A stretch of DNA of 64,000 bases from Gerris lacustris (GCA_951217055.1 OX578279.1:27802173-27866172); one strand, 5' to 3'; counted from the stretch's first letter, positions 48,151-61,381 are shown. The notes: generated from the sequence alone by a model not told the origin. Numbers and translations are program-made.

Positions 48151-48423
48151 CGAATTTGTTGACCTTTGCCCTTGAATATCTATTAACGCGACCAATATCT
48201 CGTTGCCGATTTTCAATATATTTTTCAGAACGTCAAAATAAAGGGGTAAAAACAAATTGAAGCTCCAATTTGTTTGGAACAGAAAACCTAAAATGGCTGG
48301 ACTAATCTGTAGAAACTTTATTTCTAACATCATTGGCGGAGATGATGGTCTTTCTTTTTTGATGATCGCTCCATATTTTTGCCCTACTTAATGAATGCTT
48401 TAAGATGCTATATAATAGCTATT

Positions 48424-48925
48424 TACGTACCTAGAGCAGTAAGGACGTTATTACAGACCGAGGGCGAAGTTTGAAAGCACGAGTGCGTTTAACGCCCGAG
48501 GCCTGTCATGTCGCTTACTGCTCGTGGTACGTACACTATTTTATCGCCCACCACATGTAAACTAATTACTAAACATGCAAACTCTTTTGCCGTAATCTTC
48601 AAAACAATACATGCATATTAAGGTTACATCAGTACCAAAACAAACCGCAGTTATAAAAATATTGATTGTTACTAATTGAACGCTGAGAACTACTAGCGCT
48701 TCCTGTATGCCGCGGCCAGGAAGCGGCCGCTTCTCGAACTAGAAGCCCCAGAACTACTAGCGCTTCTTTCGCGCCACGCCGCGGCCAGGAAGCGGCCGCT
48801 TCTCGAACTACTAGCGGCCCTGTAAAGATAAAGCATGAATTTTTACAGGCCACGCAGGGCTGTAAAATGGAACTTTGCCGGCCGCTCAGGATAGGAATGT
48901 TTACAAGTGGAGGGCGATAAAATAT
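48424..48925. mobile_element. Element with inverted ends and a GC-rich duplicated core
   Basis: TTTTATCGCCCACCACATGTAAAC (given here as TTTTATCGCCCACC and CATGTAAAC, 48538-48562) pairs with GTTTACAAGTGGAGGGCGAT (48898-48917). To the left lies a hairpin TTACGTACC.AGAGCAGTAA (48424) with TTACTGCTCGTGGTACGTA (48515). The core holds two tandem GC-rich units, each with CCGCGGCCAGGAAGCGGCCG and CTTCTCGAACTA (48707-48750 and 48778-48812). It is a sharp GC island in AT-rich DNA and has no coding region I can name. Confidence 0.6.
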
Positions 48926-48999
48926 ATTAAAGTTGACTTGAAACTGAAAATAGAGAGTTGTAGATATTGGAGCGTCTATGGAGGTCATCCTAATGACCT

Positions 49000-49175
49000 C
49001 AAGATAAGACTCTTACTATCATGGTAAGACTAGTACCATCAAGGTAAGAGTCTTACCTTGATCTTCGGCATGAAGTAAACTGGACTCAATCATTAACTTT
49101 TCATGTATAAGATGACACTCTTCTTCTTCCAAATTCCGGCACTGAGGATTGCCTTATGAAGGCTGAAAAAGGAGA
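49000..49175. repeat. Small hairpin cluster with hammerhead-like core
   Basis: A near palindrome AAGGTAAGAGTCTTACCTT (49039-49057) with nearby related pieces is followed at 49142 by CUGAGGA (matching CUGANGA), two extra U, a GCCUU/AAGGC hairpin (49151-49163), U and GAAA. No stem I partner is obvious. Probably a diverged relative of the other hammerhead-like repeats. Confidence 0.3.
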
Positions 49176-49199
49176 GAATTTATATTATTTATCCTGAAA

Positions 49200-50040
49200 A
49201 TAGAGCATTAGCAATATTCGTATATTGAAGCTTTGCGTAAGCTTAGGTGGTCCTAGTAGTGCTTACTAATGCTTCCTATTGCTAATTGCATCTTAATATG
49301 AAAGCAGGGTTTATCAAATTTCCATATCAATCCGCACGTCTATTTAACAGACTCAGTCATTCTAGTGATGTCCGAACTTGCCAATGATAATGTTACATTC
49401 CTATAATTTGAGAATTCTCGTTAATTATTAAGGCATTTAGAATTGCATTATTATTATTATTATTATTGTAGTGTTTTAACTGATTTAAAATAAATGTGAG
49501 TGTTAAGTATATAAGTGTTTTTTTTATAAAAGCTATTATATTTTTGTTTTTTGTTTTGAATTCCGTCAACATAGGATTAGATATGAATTAGATAACATTT
49601 GGAAAGCACTGGGCGAAGCAATTCCGTGTATGAGAAAGTTCAGTAAAGGTTTCGAAATACCCTGTGTGTGTCTGCACTTGCATGACTATGTTACATAAAT
49701 GTTATGCATATAAATTGTTGACCAAATTAAATTACTAATGACCTTGAGCTTGTCTTAGGCATTTATTGTTGTTAAAGTTTATTGGTATTGACAAATTAAG
49801 CTTGTTTTTTTAAAGAATATTTTTCCCTAAAAACCTATCGTGAAAGCTAATAATAAAAAATGAAACTTTTCCTATATACCTTCTGGAATGTAAAAAAAAC
49901 AACAAATTACGTATTTTCAAGAATTATAATGATACAAAAACTAAAAACAACTATTTGGAACGAAATTTCTTATTGCACGTTATAGCACCTGGAGCCCGGG
50001 AGTGAATCCGAAAAAAACGACCGGTAACGAAATCGACTTT
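49200..50040. other. No recognised gene
   Basis: AT-rich DNA with a short ATT repeat at about 49449-49466. No gene or element recognised. Confidence 0.6.
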
Positions 50041-50049
50041 CATGAAATC

Positions 50050-50690
50050 AAATCAACTGATGACGATAACATAAGTAACATTTTATCGATTTAGTTGACA
50101 TTTGGTACACATGTCCTTTTACCAGCCCAGGACGAGTTCGTTAGAAAACGTTATCCGATCAAGCGTTCGCGCGCAACTCTCGCGTAAACGTAAGCTTTAA
50201 ATGTAAAAGTGGAAATTTTGGACGGGAAAAAATTATAAATTCATCATTTCGATAAGACAATCAACTTTTTTGAGTACATTTTTTTATTAAACCAACATCG
50301 ACACCGCTATGAAGATCACTAAAACTAGTGACCTAAACGTTTAAAATAGAAAAAAAACAACGTTTTTACCGATACCTCACGTTCTAACGTAATGATTTTA
50401 ATACAACTTCAAATACATCATCTAATGTACAATTGAAACATTCATGTAAAATTTAAACTTTATACAAACAGGTTTTGTGTTGTGAAGTGATATATTTTAT
50501 GAGGGTTAGGGAATAGTCCTGTTCCCTCACTACTCGGCTCTTTAACTATCAACTCATTATGATTAACTATTAATTTTAAAAGATTAATGCAGAGTGGCTC
50601 CCCCACTGCTAGACTTTCCATTACAATCATACTCTTTATCTATCAACTCATTATGATTGTGTATTTTCTTAATATTCAATACATGTTAAT
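50050..50690 (-). mobile_element. Element family starting ACTAGGCATCGCGTGG, copy 3 (reversed, no ends)
   Basis: The reversed blocks GTACACATGTCC, GGACGAGTTCGTT, TCTCGCGTAAACGTAAGCTT, GACGGGAAAAAATT, TTTTTACCGATACCTCACGT and GAAACATTCATGTAAAATTT correspond to the internal order of copies 1 and 2. The terminal GAAGCGAGCGTA repeats are not preserved. Confidence 0.7.
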
Positions 50691-50775
50691 TATTACGTAT
50701 AATTATTAATTAGATAAATACAAATAGTGTTCTTAAAACACGCGTTGAAAACACCTTTTTAAGTTTAGTTATTTG

Positions 50776-51287
50776 TTGCTATGGTGGATGGATGATAAGG
50801 TGTAAACGAATTAAAACGAATTACTCCATTTTTTCTTGAGACGTTTTGACCCTTCTTAGGTCATCCTCAGTCTTTATTTCTGAATTTATAAAATCATTTA
50901 ATCAGTTAGTTAACAAATATTCCTAATCTCATGGTGTCTAATATTTTATGTAAAACTTTACTATATTTTAAGATATTTTATTCAAAATACTTACATAAAG
51001 TGTAGTGTTAAGCAGTATTTATTTAACATTTTATGTAATAATTTCAAAATCTGTCTCCATAAAAGAGCGTCAATACTTGTCTAAAATTTAATTTAAAAGA
51101 TTTTGTATAATATAATATATTAGACACCATATGATTAGGAATATTTGTAAATTAACTGATTAAATGATTTTATGAATTCAGAAGTAAAGACTCAAGATGA
51201 CCTTAAAAAGGGTCGAAATGTCTCAAGAAAAAAATGGAATAATTCGTTTTGATTCTTTTACACCTAATAGTCCATCCACCATAGCAA
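50776..51287. mobile_element. Fold-back MITE related to the 5.28-kb element
   Basis: Ends TTGCTATGGTGGATGGAT and its complement, with inverted arms of about 165-175 bases reaching GGTGTCTAATATTTTATG-like sequence. Arms contain AGGTGTAAACGAATTAAAAC and, further in, CTTGAGACGTTTTGACCC. The latter and the AGGTGTAA/GGATGG order match the right end of the 5283-7050 element. Total 512 bases, no coding. Confidence 0.8.
51191..51227 (+). ncRNA. Hammerhead-ribozyme-like motif, degenerate
   Basis: Core CUCAAGA (51191-51197; one change from CUGANGA), extra U, stem II GACCUU/AGGGUC with an AAAA loop (51199-51214), GAAA (51215-51218), UGUC, UCAAG. The inverted arm at about 50838-50872, read on the minus strand, keeps a perfect CUGAGGA core but has AAAA in place of GAAA. 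So each arm has a different single defect. Confidence 0.4.
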
Positions 51288-52328
51288 TTTAATTCTGCAT
51301 CGCCAGCGTGTCAATGTGAGCCCGCCCTTATATTCAACACATTTCTTTAACACAGAATTCATATATTAATATTTTTTAATATAAATCAACCAACATTGCT
51401 AAAATTAAAATTCAGAATTAAGCTTAATAGAACTTTATTATGTTATTTAACGCTAGGTTAAATTTTTAATAACTTGTTATATCAAACAAATTAATTATTA
51501 ACTGCAAATATTTTTGTTATAATTTTATAAAATATAAATCACTAACTTTGTAGATACAATTTACACATATATACGTATATTACCGAAGTTAATGTGATCA
51601 TTCTGAAGAACGTGTTTATTTTTATATCTCCAAATTCAGAACTTGCTCGCACAAAATGCGTTTATTTATCAGGGAAAAGTTTTGGTCTCAAATCTTTTCA
51701 TGGAAATATTTGCTTACGCCCATTTTTGAAAACTATTTTCGATCAAATGATTTTGATAAATTTTGGATGGTGCGTCAAATTTAGCCTTCAAAGGATCCAA
51801 TATTAATTTCATGTGATAGGATTCGAATATGCTCTGTGAAAGACTAATTGGCAGACCTTTAATATATAATTCTTTATTAGGGTGTATTTATGAATAACTA
51901 GAAATCTTTTATGTACATGAGCTTATCTATGAAAAAGTTTGTTTTTTATATAATCCGCTTAAAATATTTTGATTTCCTCAAAATCCATTATATCAATATT
52001 AATGCCACCTAAATATTTAAACAGCTTAAATATTTTTAAAAAGAAAATACAAACGCTTCCAATTAATATAACTTTAAAGAAATTTTAAAGCTAATCTAGA
52101 CAGAATAGAAGAAATATACCCTTTGACTGTGAATTAGAAATTCACAATTATTTAAATTTAAAAATTGTCTAATCAACCAAAATTCGAAAAGAATATCGTG
52201 ATATATTTAAAAATGAATAATATTTTTAAGTCACAATTTTGTTAATTAATTAAACTAATCTATGCTAATTAAATCTATTTGAGTCGATATAGACAAATTA
52301 ACTTATAGCCATAATTTAACCATTATGA
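51288..52328. other. No recognised gene
   Basis: AT-rich DNA. A 70-codon frame at 51594-51806 shows no domain. No element recognised. Confidence 0.6.
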
Positions 52329-53213
52329 CCTCCGCACACGGAGCAACTCAAAACAAACTCAACTGGTTTCAAACTGAAATTGCCAACTGGTTACAAACTT
52401 AAATGTGATGTGGTTCTTCACACGAGGGCAACTCAAATTGATCTAAATCATAGTTTTCTTTGTGTTTTGGAAGGTGGAACATCCACATTTGTGCGATGGA
52501 TAATAATTCTAGTGACGAATCTGTGGTAATAAATTATTATTATTACAAAAGAAAATTAAAACTAAGAAGATATTGGGTTTATCCATATCTTGAAAAAAAA
52601 TTTCAACCGCCGGCTGTTTGTTGCTGCCAAAGAACTAGAACTTTCAGACAACAAATTTTTAATGTTTTAGCGTATAGCCTGGAAGCCTGAAATTATATAA
52701 CACGGGATGTTTTTCTACTTCCTCAAGTAACTTTGTGTTCACTTGTTGATCGTTCATCGTTTAACTAAAATGAAATTATTATAAATATATTAAATAATTA
52801 ATAAATATGTATTATAATTATTAATTTATTTATATAAATGAATTAATTATTAATATAAATACTAATTATATTATATTAATATATTAATAATTATAATATA
52901 ATATATATTTGATAACGATTAAAATTTATATGTATATATAATAAATAATATTAATATATTAATATATAAGATTTAATATAATATATTAAATAACTATACA
53001 CAGTAAACAATTGAACGTCGGACGAGCAACTGAAAACTCCAGTCATTTTTGAGTTGACAAGTTGAGTTGACGGCAACTGAAAGCAAACCCAGTTTGTAAT
53101 GAGTTGCTCCGAGTGCGGTGTCCCATTCAATTACATAGGTTGAAACTCATAGCCAACTGGTTGGTGATTTGAGTTTGTAATCAGTTTGTTTTGAGTTGCT
53201 CCGTGTGCGGAGG
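52329..53213 (+). mobile_element. PIF/Harbinger derivative with perfect 31-bp TIRs
   Basis: Terminal inverted repeats are perfect over 31 bases (52329-52359 and 53183-53213), starting CCTCCGCACACGGAGCAACT. Inside, an open frame from an ATG at 52496 reads MDNNSSDESVVINYYYYKRK followed by LKLRRYWVYPYLEKKF, which matches the N-terminal RRYWVHPYL motif of Harbinger transposases. The frame ends at 52690 and is followed by about 200 very AT-rich bases, so the catalytic part is gone. Perfect ends suggest recent activity. I cannot confirm a target duplication. Confidence 0.75.
52496..52690 (+). pseudogene. Harbinger transposase N-terminal fragment
   Basis: Sixty-four codons from the ATG at 52496 in the TIR-bounded element. 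It begins with an acidic, Ser/Asn-rich start, followed by a basic stretch and the RRYWVYPYL motif (here VYP for the usual VHP) found near the start of PIF/Harbinger nuclease proteins. The rest (QPPAVCCCQRTRTF) departs from the family. Without the DDE domain it cannot catalyse transposition. It could at most make a short peptide. Confidence 0.6.
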
Positions 53214-54668
53214 GCTTTATTGTTCCCTTTGTCCTGTACTATATTTTGAAGACATTGTCGTTAAAAAACAGAACAAAACTCCGTCTCTTTTCAAAGTTCT
53301 GGCACGCCCTGGTTGAAAAAAAAAAATCTTTTGGTCGGCCAATAGTTCCTAGTTAAAAAAGTTTAAGGGCCCTGAGAAAACTTTAAACTTTCTTTGAGTC
53401 TATTAGCCTGCTTAGGGTATAGAAGAATCTGGAAGAAACTCCTTAACTTTACCCGGCTTTGTTCAATGTACCCCACTACGTGGTCTATGTCTGTGTTGAA
53501 CCCCCTTCCACACTAACCTTTTAGTTGGACTAAAAATTTTTAGTTTCAGAGCTCCTGCATTCGAGGTTAATAACCGTACTAAATTTCAAATCTCCAATTC
53601 CTAAAGGAAATGTTGTTTAGAGTCGGATCAATAGTTTCCCATTTTGTTTCTTAGCTGAAATTGAAGTAGCTTCTTTATGTTGAAAACATTTGCGGATAAC
53701 AGTTTTTCTTTTACTTTTGTTGGCTTGTATTTATGATGTTTTTCTGTAATACTTTGAATTTGAACCGACAACAACTTGAGTGAAGATTAAATACTAAAGA
53801 CAAACAACTATGAGTAAAGGTACTCTAACGTGGGAAAAGAAAAAAATGAAAAAGATAATTAAAAATAGACGAAGAAATTTAACTTAGTGTCGTTTAACCG
53901 TTTTTGACATCCCTGCATGCGATTCGATTATAATTTTTCCAGTTTAGATGTTATTCAGAGATCAAAAGGTTACATCGTCGTATTTACTAATTGTAATAAC
54001 ACCAGAAATTAGTTTAGACAAAGATGCACAGTTGTTGAAAAATAATCAATTTATTTTTAGTCTAGTAAAGATCTGCACACTCATAAACTTTTTTTTTTTT
54101 ATTATCATAAACCTATTGATAGAAATGTATTGTGTGGTACGTAGCTCCTTCGCGTCACTTACTAAATCGCATGAATATAAAATAAAATATAACACTTTAG
54201 ACTGAATTATAAAATATAACGAAAGATTTCGAGTGTATAGATGTTATTAAAAAATATTTGGATCTGTTTTGATTCCCAGCTAACCTAAATTTGAGCTGAT
54301 GGAATGAGCAATTAATATTTGACCGACAGTATCTTAATGATACTTTTCACAAAAATCTAAATTTCTTCAAAATCGAATTAGTACTTTTAAAGATATAGGC
54401 GTCAAAAGAATAAAGAAACAAATTAAAAAGAAAATAAAAAAAACAAAACATAGTGCGTATATTGGGGAAAGGTAGCAATGGTCGTAGAAGTTTTAAATTA
54501 ATATAGTTCCAACAGGGGGCTAATTAGAGTGTACATTTCATATTAATCAGTGAAGTAGTTTTTAAGATATGGTGGTTCACCGTAATATTTTGACATTAAA
54601 CCAGAAAAGTTCTTTGATATCCGTAACGGATTTCTTTCGAGGAAATTTTTAATATTGGGTCATAAAAT
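53214..54668. other. No recognised gene
   Basis: AT-rich DNA with blocks typical of decayed dispersed repeats (for example around 53550-53600 and 54540-54600). An 85-codon frame at 53948-54205 shows no domain. Confidence 0.55.
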
Positions 54669-55192
54669 AGTACATTGCGCGTCTAGTGCGGAAAGTAACA
54701 TTATGCATGCGAGTGTGGAATTTGCACCCAAGCGTAAACGAGGGTAGTAAAACCACACGAGCAAAGCAAAATGCAGTTTTCGCACAAGTTGCGTACCGTA
54801 CTTTATCTAAGATTGTGGATTTTAATAATAATTACAGAAAAAAATTAATTAATAAACTTCATGTATGTTCGTATTAATATGACATTAATTCATTAGTTGT
54901 ATTTTGTGCTAAATTAATTATTTCGGGAGGCGTATTATTCTCCTCATAATCTCTTAAATCACTCATTGTTTTTCACTAAAAACTCGATATAAACAGTCAC
55001 TTAACTTAAACAAACAGCAAAAAGTTTTAATAAATGTAACAAACTCGCTAATCGTGCGTTAAGGTGAAGAATTCTTCACCTTAATGAAACGCGCATGCGC
55101 AATGAATACAGCTACGAAATGAATCACTTTCTACGCATTTCTTTCTAAACAGAGATATAATGTTAATATTTCGTATCAATCGTAGATAAAAA
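54669..55192 (-). mobile_element. Crypton-like derivative, copy 3 (reversed)
   Basis: Left end AGTACATTGCGCGTCTAGTG, right end TATCAATCGTAGATAAA. The minus-strand coding piece starts with an ATG at 54966 and reads MSDLRDYEENNTPPEIINLA then QNTTNELMSY before a stop at 54874, agreeing with copy 2 up to NELM. It then loses the frame because a short stretch is missing. The CGCATGCGC motif lies at 55090-55100. Confidence 0.65.
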
Positions 55193-56279
55193 CTATTTTT
55201 CACATCTTCCGTTGCATTTGATTTGATTGATTTCGTTTCAAAATGAATTAATTTCAATTTAAGGTATAAAATATAAATCCGAGTTTTTGAGATTCAATAC
55301 ATATATTTCTAACATTTTTTACAGCTGTCAAAATGATTGAAAAGAGAACAATAGATTAAAAAAAAAGCCATTCGGGCCGAATGAATACTTCTCACGGGCC
55401 GAATCCAGCCAACAGTCAGTAGTTTGGAGGAGACCCCTGGTCTAGATAACGATTAATACAAAGGGATATCTAGTCCATTAAAGTGATTTCGGGTGGGTAA
55501 CCAAGTTAATGAGTGCGCGTATTTTCGAGTAGCACAATAAGACCGTTATTGTTTCATTAGAGTCCGGCTAGCAAAGCCTACAACCATTTCTTTTCCATTT
55601 GAATTTGATTTAAAATTGCTACAAGCCCACTATTGCTGGTGTCAGTATCTAAAATACATGTCTCCCCTGCCTTGGATAAGCCAAGACAGAGCCTTTAATT
55701 TTAATAATTGGCTTTCAATTCCTTAAAACCCTCATGAGACTGTTCGTTCAATAATTATTTGTACACTTTCTTTGATAAGTCAAGCAAAAGCAATGCAATG
55801 TCAGGGAAACCTCTAATGTATTCGCAGTAATATCCTACAGTCCCCCAGGTCCCTGAATGACTCCTTATCCAATTGTTTCCGCCCCCCTAAAACTCCTTTT
55901 TTTCTAGTTGTTTTTTCCGGCGAGTAAATCATCTCTGCTCCTTCCACAGTTTCTAAAAATTTTACAACACGCTTTATAAACCCAATTAATTTCCCCTGAT
56001 GTTAATGTCATTAAAACCCCTAGTATAAAAACGAAATGCTTTTACTGTCGGACCATTTTTTCATTTTCGAAATGAATGAATTTGTTCATTTCAATTATTA
56101 GAATGATTGACATATAAAGCCAAATTCCCACCACCTTCGAAATCTCTAGGGACTATCACGGTTTTACTACTGGAGAGGACCATACAAGCTGTAATTTGTT
56201 TTGATTGTAATTCCCCGTGGACGGAAGGAGTGGTCTTAGCTCCTCTTCAGAATCTGATTTAATCCTCCACGATTTCTTA

Positions 56280-56283
<4 letters not shown>
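55193..56283. other. No recognised gene
   Basis: AT-rich with some mixed-composition DNA at about 55370-56000. No domain, splice-bounded exon or element is recognised. Confidence 0.5.

Positions 56284-56352
<69 letters not shown>
56284..56352. repeat. (AT)n array
   Basis: About 68 bases of AT dinucleotide. Confidence 0.95.
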
Positions 56353-57946
<1,594 letters not shown>

Positions 57947-58012
57947 ACCCCATCGGAATCAATGGAAAATATATTAAATATTGTTTTTTTATAATTCGTC
58001 ATTTATTTTTCG

Positions 58013-58135
58013 ACCCAAAAAGCATTTTTAAAAACCACTTTTTTGGACTCAAGGGATCTCAAAACTAGTAAATCTGCCAAAATCTTCAAATCGCAATATT
58101 TTTCTTTTATATATTCTAAGTATATGGGAAAGTTA
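58013..58135 (-). repeat. CTTTCTC-hairpin repeat fragment (reversed)
   Basis: It matches the start of the family on the minus strand: TTTTAAAAACCACTTTTTTG, GACTCAAGGGATCTCAAAAC, then AATCGCAATATTTTTCTTTT, corresponding to 8556-8650. Confidence 0.6.
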
Positions 58136-58620
58136 AAAACAAATTTTCGCAAATGTGTGAATAGAGTTCTTGTGACCTTTACATCATGGTGGTTTTTCGT
58201 ACGTTTGTATTAATTTTTCTGTATGGAGGTTTTTTCACTATTGTTATATCTCCACTTCCCCCCTCTTTAGGCTTGCCGCGTGATTTATTTTTACCTCCTC
58301 CTTGGCTTTACCTCTAGGTCTAGAGGTAACGCTTAGGTAGCTAGGTTGAGGTACAGGTCAGTCGAGTATCGGACACTGTCAAGCTTGTTCCACGTTAATT
58401 TAGTTTTATTCTCGTTCTCGAAACTCATGTATGTATATTTATTTAACTAATATAACTAAATAGACATGCTTTGTTTTTTCTTGTTTTAATTATCGATTAC
58501 TTAAACGTATACTATACAGTCCACATCTCGTTTGAACAAGAGTATTCCAAACATAATGTTGCCTTGAATAAATATAGTGATAGTGGTTAGAAAAGTAGAA
58601 TATACTAGAATACGCAATTA

Positions 58621-59156
58621 CTTTTATCTACGATTGATACGAAATATAAACATTTTATCTCTGTTTAGAGGCGTAAAAAGTGATTATTTTCGTAGTTATA
58701 TTCATTGCGCATGCGCGTTTCATAATTATTTTTTTAGGCACGCACGAGTTGCGTGCCTACCGTACTTTATCTACGATTGTTGAATTTTAATAATAAATGC
58801 AGAAAAAACAGTTCCTTTAATTGAACAAATAGCAAATTAGTTTTGATAAATGTAAACAATTATTTCCGCACTAGTGCGGAAATAAAGAAGAATTCTTCAC
58901 CTTATCGCACGATTAGCGTGTTTGTTTACATTTATCAAAACTAATTTGCTATTTGTTCAATTAAAGGAACTGTTTTTTCTGCATTTATTATTAAAATTCA
59001 ACAATCGTAGATAAAGTACGGTAGGCACGCAACTCGTGCGAGAACTGCATTTTGCATTGCTCTTATGGTTTTACTATTGTGTACTTGAGTGTGCTGTGCA
59101 TACTCCACACTCGCATGAAAAATGCCACTTTCTGCTCTAGACGCGTAATGTACTAT
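58621..59156 (+). mobile_element. Crypton-like derivative, copy 4, with internal palindrome
   Basis: Starts CTTTTATCTACGATTGATAC and ends CTAGACGCGTAATGTACTA. Instead of the coding piece, it has an internal palindrome of the family's own 3' part: CGCACGAGTTGCGTGCCTAC through GATAAATGTAAACA on the left pairs with TGTTTACATTTATC through GTAGGCACGCAACTCGTGCG on the right. The centre is TTTCCGCACTAGTGCGGAAA. It has therefore lost all coding capacity. Confidence 0.7.
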
Positions 59157-59552
59157 TTTTTATTGAAAAGAATAAAACACAGTAAGAGCTGTTATGGAAT
59201 CGTGCTAGTTATCACATATCTCCAGATCAAACAGTCTGGTAAACTCACTTTGCCCTAGTTGCCTTTCTTGTCAGTTCGAGTTCTCTTCAGTAAAGGATCT
59301 CTCAAACCGTATTTCAGAAAACTCTAAAATATGAAGCATCTTTTGTCTTTGTTATTTGTTTCCTTCGGTTGAATCTGAGCAAAACAGAATTTACATTATA
59401 TTATATTTTTACAAAATACCCAGTTGTCCATTTTATATGTTATCTTGTTTAAATTGGGCTCCTTTACACGTTAATTTAGTTGCAATAAGTTAATAGAAAA
59501 AACATTTTTTTTAAAGACTGGCATTCAACCAAAAATTGCTATATAATATATA
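59157..59552. other. No recognised feature
   Basis: Spacer between two elements. I see nothing recognisable in it. Confidence 0.6.
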
Positions 59553-59554
59553 TA

Positions 59555-60544
59555 CAGTGTGTCCCAAGATAGAGTATCCGAGAGGAAAAATTTTCTTATT
59601 TTTGTTTTCGAAAAAAAAATCATTCTTTATAAAAACTCCTGCTTGTTCTTAAACCTTAAAAATGATAAAATTTTCTTGATTTTGTGTACAGGATGTTCTG
59701 TTTTTTTGAAAACTTTAAAATATGACCAAGAGTAAACTACGCTTATTATTTATGGTATCGAAAAATATTATTTTGAAAAGTAAAACATAATATAACAACA
59801 GAACAAAATTACTTATAAACAAAACATAATAAATTACTTATAAATCAAATTATATGCTGTAAAAAGAAAATATAAATATATAAAAAAATCATCATAACAA
59901 GAAATTAATAATTCTAATCTTGACATCTATTTAATTATCACAAAAAATCAGCAGAGTTGAAAAATAAAATTACAGAAATGATTATTCAAATGTATTGCCA
60001 CCTACTTCTGCGCAAATTTCGATTCTATTTATGAATTCTTTTCAAGCCTTGTGAACATGCTCAAGGAGAAAATCGGCAGTGACCAGTTTAATTCTTTTCT
60101 TTAACTCTTCCAAGCTATTATCTTGTGTTATTATCTTATTTCTTCTCACACTTGTTAATTATAAAAATTCAAAGAGAACTATTTGTTGTAGTTAGCTTAT
60201 TGCTTATTTTTAGAAGACAAACTAAAATTTAATATTTCAGAAAATTAACTAAAATTTAATAATTCATAAAATAAAATAATAATATAATATTTATACGTTT
60301 TTTGCAATTCTGAACCACTTTTCTAAATAACATTTTTCGATACCATAAAAAATAAGGGTAGTTTACTCTTTGTTGTATTTTAAAGCTTTCAAATAATAAA
60401 ACACCCTGTTCACAAAATCAAGAAAATTTTATCATTTTTAGAGGTTTAAGAACAAGCAGGAGTTTTTATAAAGAATGACTTTTTTTTTAAAACCCCAAAA
60501 AAAGAAATTGTTTCCTCTCGGATACTCTATCTTGGGACACACTG
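59555..60544. mobile_element. Tc1/mariner-type MITE, 990 bases
   Basis: Ends CAGTGTGTCCCAAGATAGAG and its complement, each bordered by TA. Inverted arms of about 250 bases include CGAGAGGAAA, ACTCCTGCTTGTTCTTAAAC and TTTATGGTATCGAAAAATAT with matching complements on the right. A remnant of a transposase C-terminus on the minus strand is listed separately. The CAG-TGTCCCA start matches the plan of the 44246 element (CAGGGTGTCCCA), so the two may belong to related subfamilies. Confidence 0.85.
59985..60095 (-). pseudogene. Tc1/mariner transposase C-terminal remnant
   Basis: The minus strand reads LVTADFLLEHVHKA, a stop where Trp is expected, KEFINRIEICAEVGGNTFE. This fits the end of Tc1/mariner-type transposases, where a helix is followed by R-x-x-x-C-x-x-x-G-G-x-x-x-E. 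Only about 35 residues survive within the MITE. Confidence 0.65.
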
Positions 60545-60553
60545 TATATGTAT

Positions 60554-60949
60554 TAGTACATCACGCGTCTAGTGCAAGTAGCATTTAGCATACGAGTGTG
60601 GAGTTTGCACCCGAGCGATAGCGTGGGTAGTAAAACCACACGAGCAAAACAAAATGCAGTTTTCGCACTGGTTGCGTACCGTACTTTATCTATGATTGTT
60701 GGATTTTAATAATAAATGCAGAAAAAACAGTTAATTTAATTAAACAAACAGCAAATTAGTTTTGTTAAATGTAAACAAACACGCTAATCGTGCGATAAGG
60801 TAAAGAGTTCTTTTTTATTCCTGCACTAGTGCGGAAATAAAGAAGAATTATTTAACCCGCATGCGCAATGCATACAACTACGAAAAGAATCACTTTCTAC
60901 ACATCTAAACAGTGATAAAATGATTATATTTCGTATCAATCGTAGATAT
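60554..60949 (-). mobile_element. Crypton-like derivative, copy 5 (reversed)
   Basis: Starts TAGTACATCACGCGTCTAGT and ends TTCGTATCAATCGTAGATA. It contains GTTTGCACCCGAGCGATAGC, the hairpin CTGCACTAGTGCGG and CCGCATGCGCAATGCATAC. The coding piece is absent. It lies 9 bases after the right end of the Tc1/mariner MITE and directly before the 61-kb palindrome. Confidence 0.7.
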
Positions 60950-61377
60950 ATATATATACAATTTGTGTTAGTGAGAGACACCAAGGGATGTGCCACGCAA
61001 GCGTGACACATAGGGACTGTTCCAACATAAGACATTACGTCACAAAGATGTTGGCTCGGCATTACGCCATGTCCTGCATCGTTTCGTCGCGTCCGACTCA
61101 TGAGGGGCCCGACGATGCCGTGTGCAAAAACACGGTATTACATTGCTGATGTGTTTGCCAGCCAAGCAAGAATGGCGGTGTGAGAGCACGCTCGTCTCTG
61201 ATAAAGCCCTATATCTGCTCTTCTTGATTTGGTATAGGTCCAGAGTTGGGTGGGCATCGTCGGGCCCCTGATGAGTCGGACGCAACGAAACGATGCAGGA
61301 CATGGCGTAATGCCGAGCCAACATCTTTGTGACGTAATGTCTTATGTTGGAACAGTTCCTATGTGTCACGCTTGCGT

Positions 61378-61381
<4 letters not shown>
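60950..61381. mobile_element. Palindrome with hammerhead-like cores next to (AT)n
   Basis: Arms 60991-61119 and 61253-61381 (129 bases each, three differences seen) begin TGCCACGCAAGCGTGACACA. The 133-base spacer includes GTGTGCAAAAACACGGTATT. Each arm has a hammerhead-like core on the strand described separately. A short AT stretch borders the left side and a long (AT)n array directly borders the right. A deleted copy lies at 40451-40514 between two AT arrays, so this is a dispersed family with a preference for, or dependence on, AT arrays. Confidence 0.8.
61268..61292 (+). ncRNA. Hammerhead-like core (CUGAUGA, stem II, GAAAC)
   Basis: CUGAUGA (61268-61274), stem II GUCG (61275-61278), loop GACG, CAAC (61283-61286), GAAA (61287-61290), CG. 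Here stem II follows the core with no extra base, but has one mismatch (C against A). The left arm, read on the minus strand, restores stem II to GUCG/CGAC but has CUCAUGA in the core. Each arm thus has one different change relative to an ideal core. A clear stem III and cleavage site are not visible. Confidence 0.4.

Noticed and set aside
48629..48988. 119-codon minus-strand frame with repeated VREAAASWPR
   Set aside because: The repeated peptide is the translation of the tandem GC-rich units; no gene-like features.
61268..61310. Complete active hammerhead at 61.27 kb
   Set aside because: Stem III and a NUH cleavage triplet could not be placed convincingly; only the core layout is supported.
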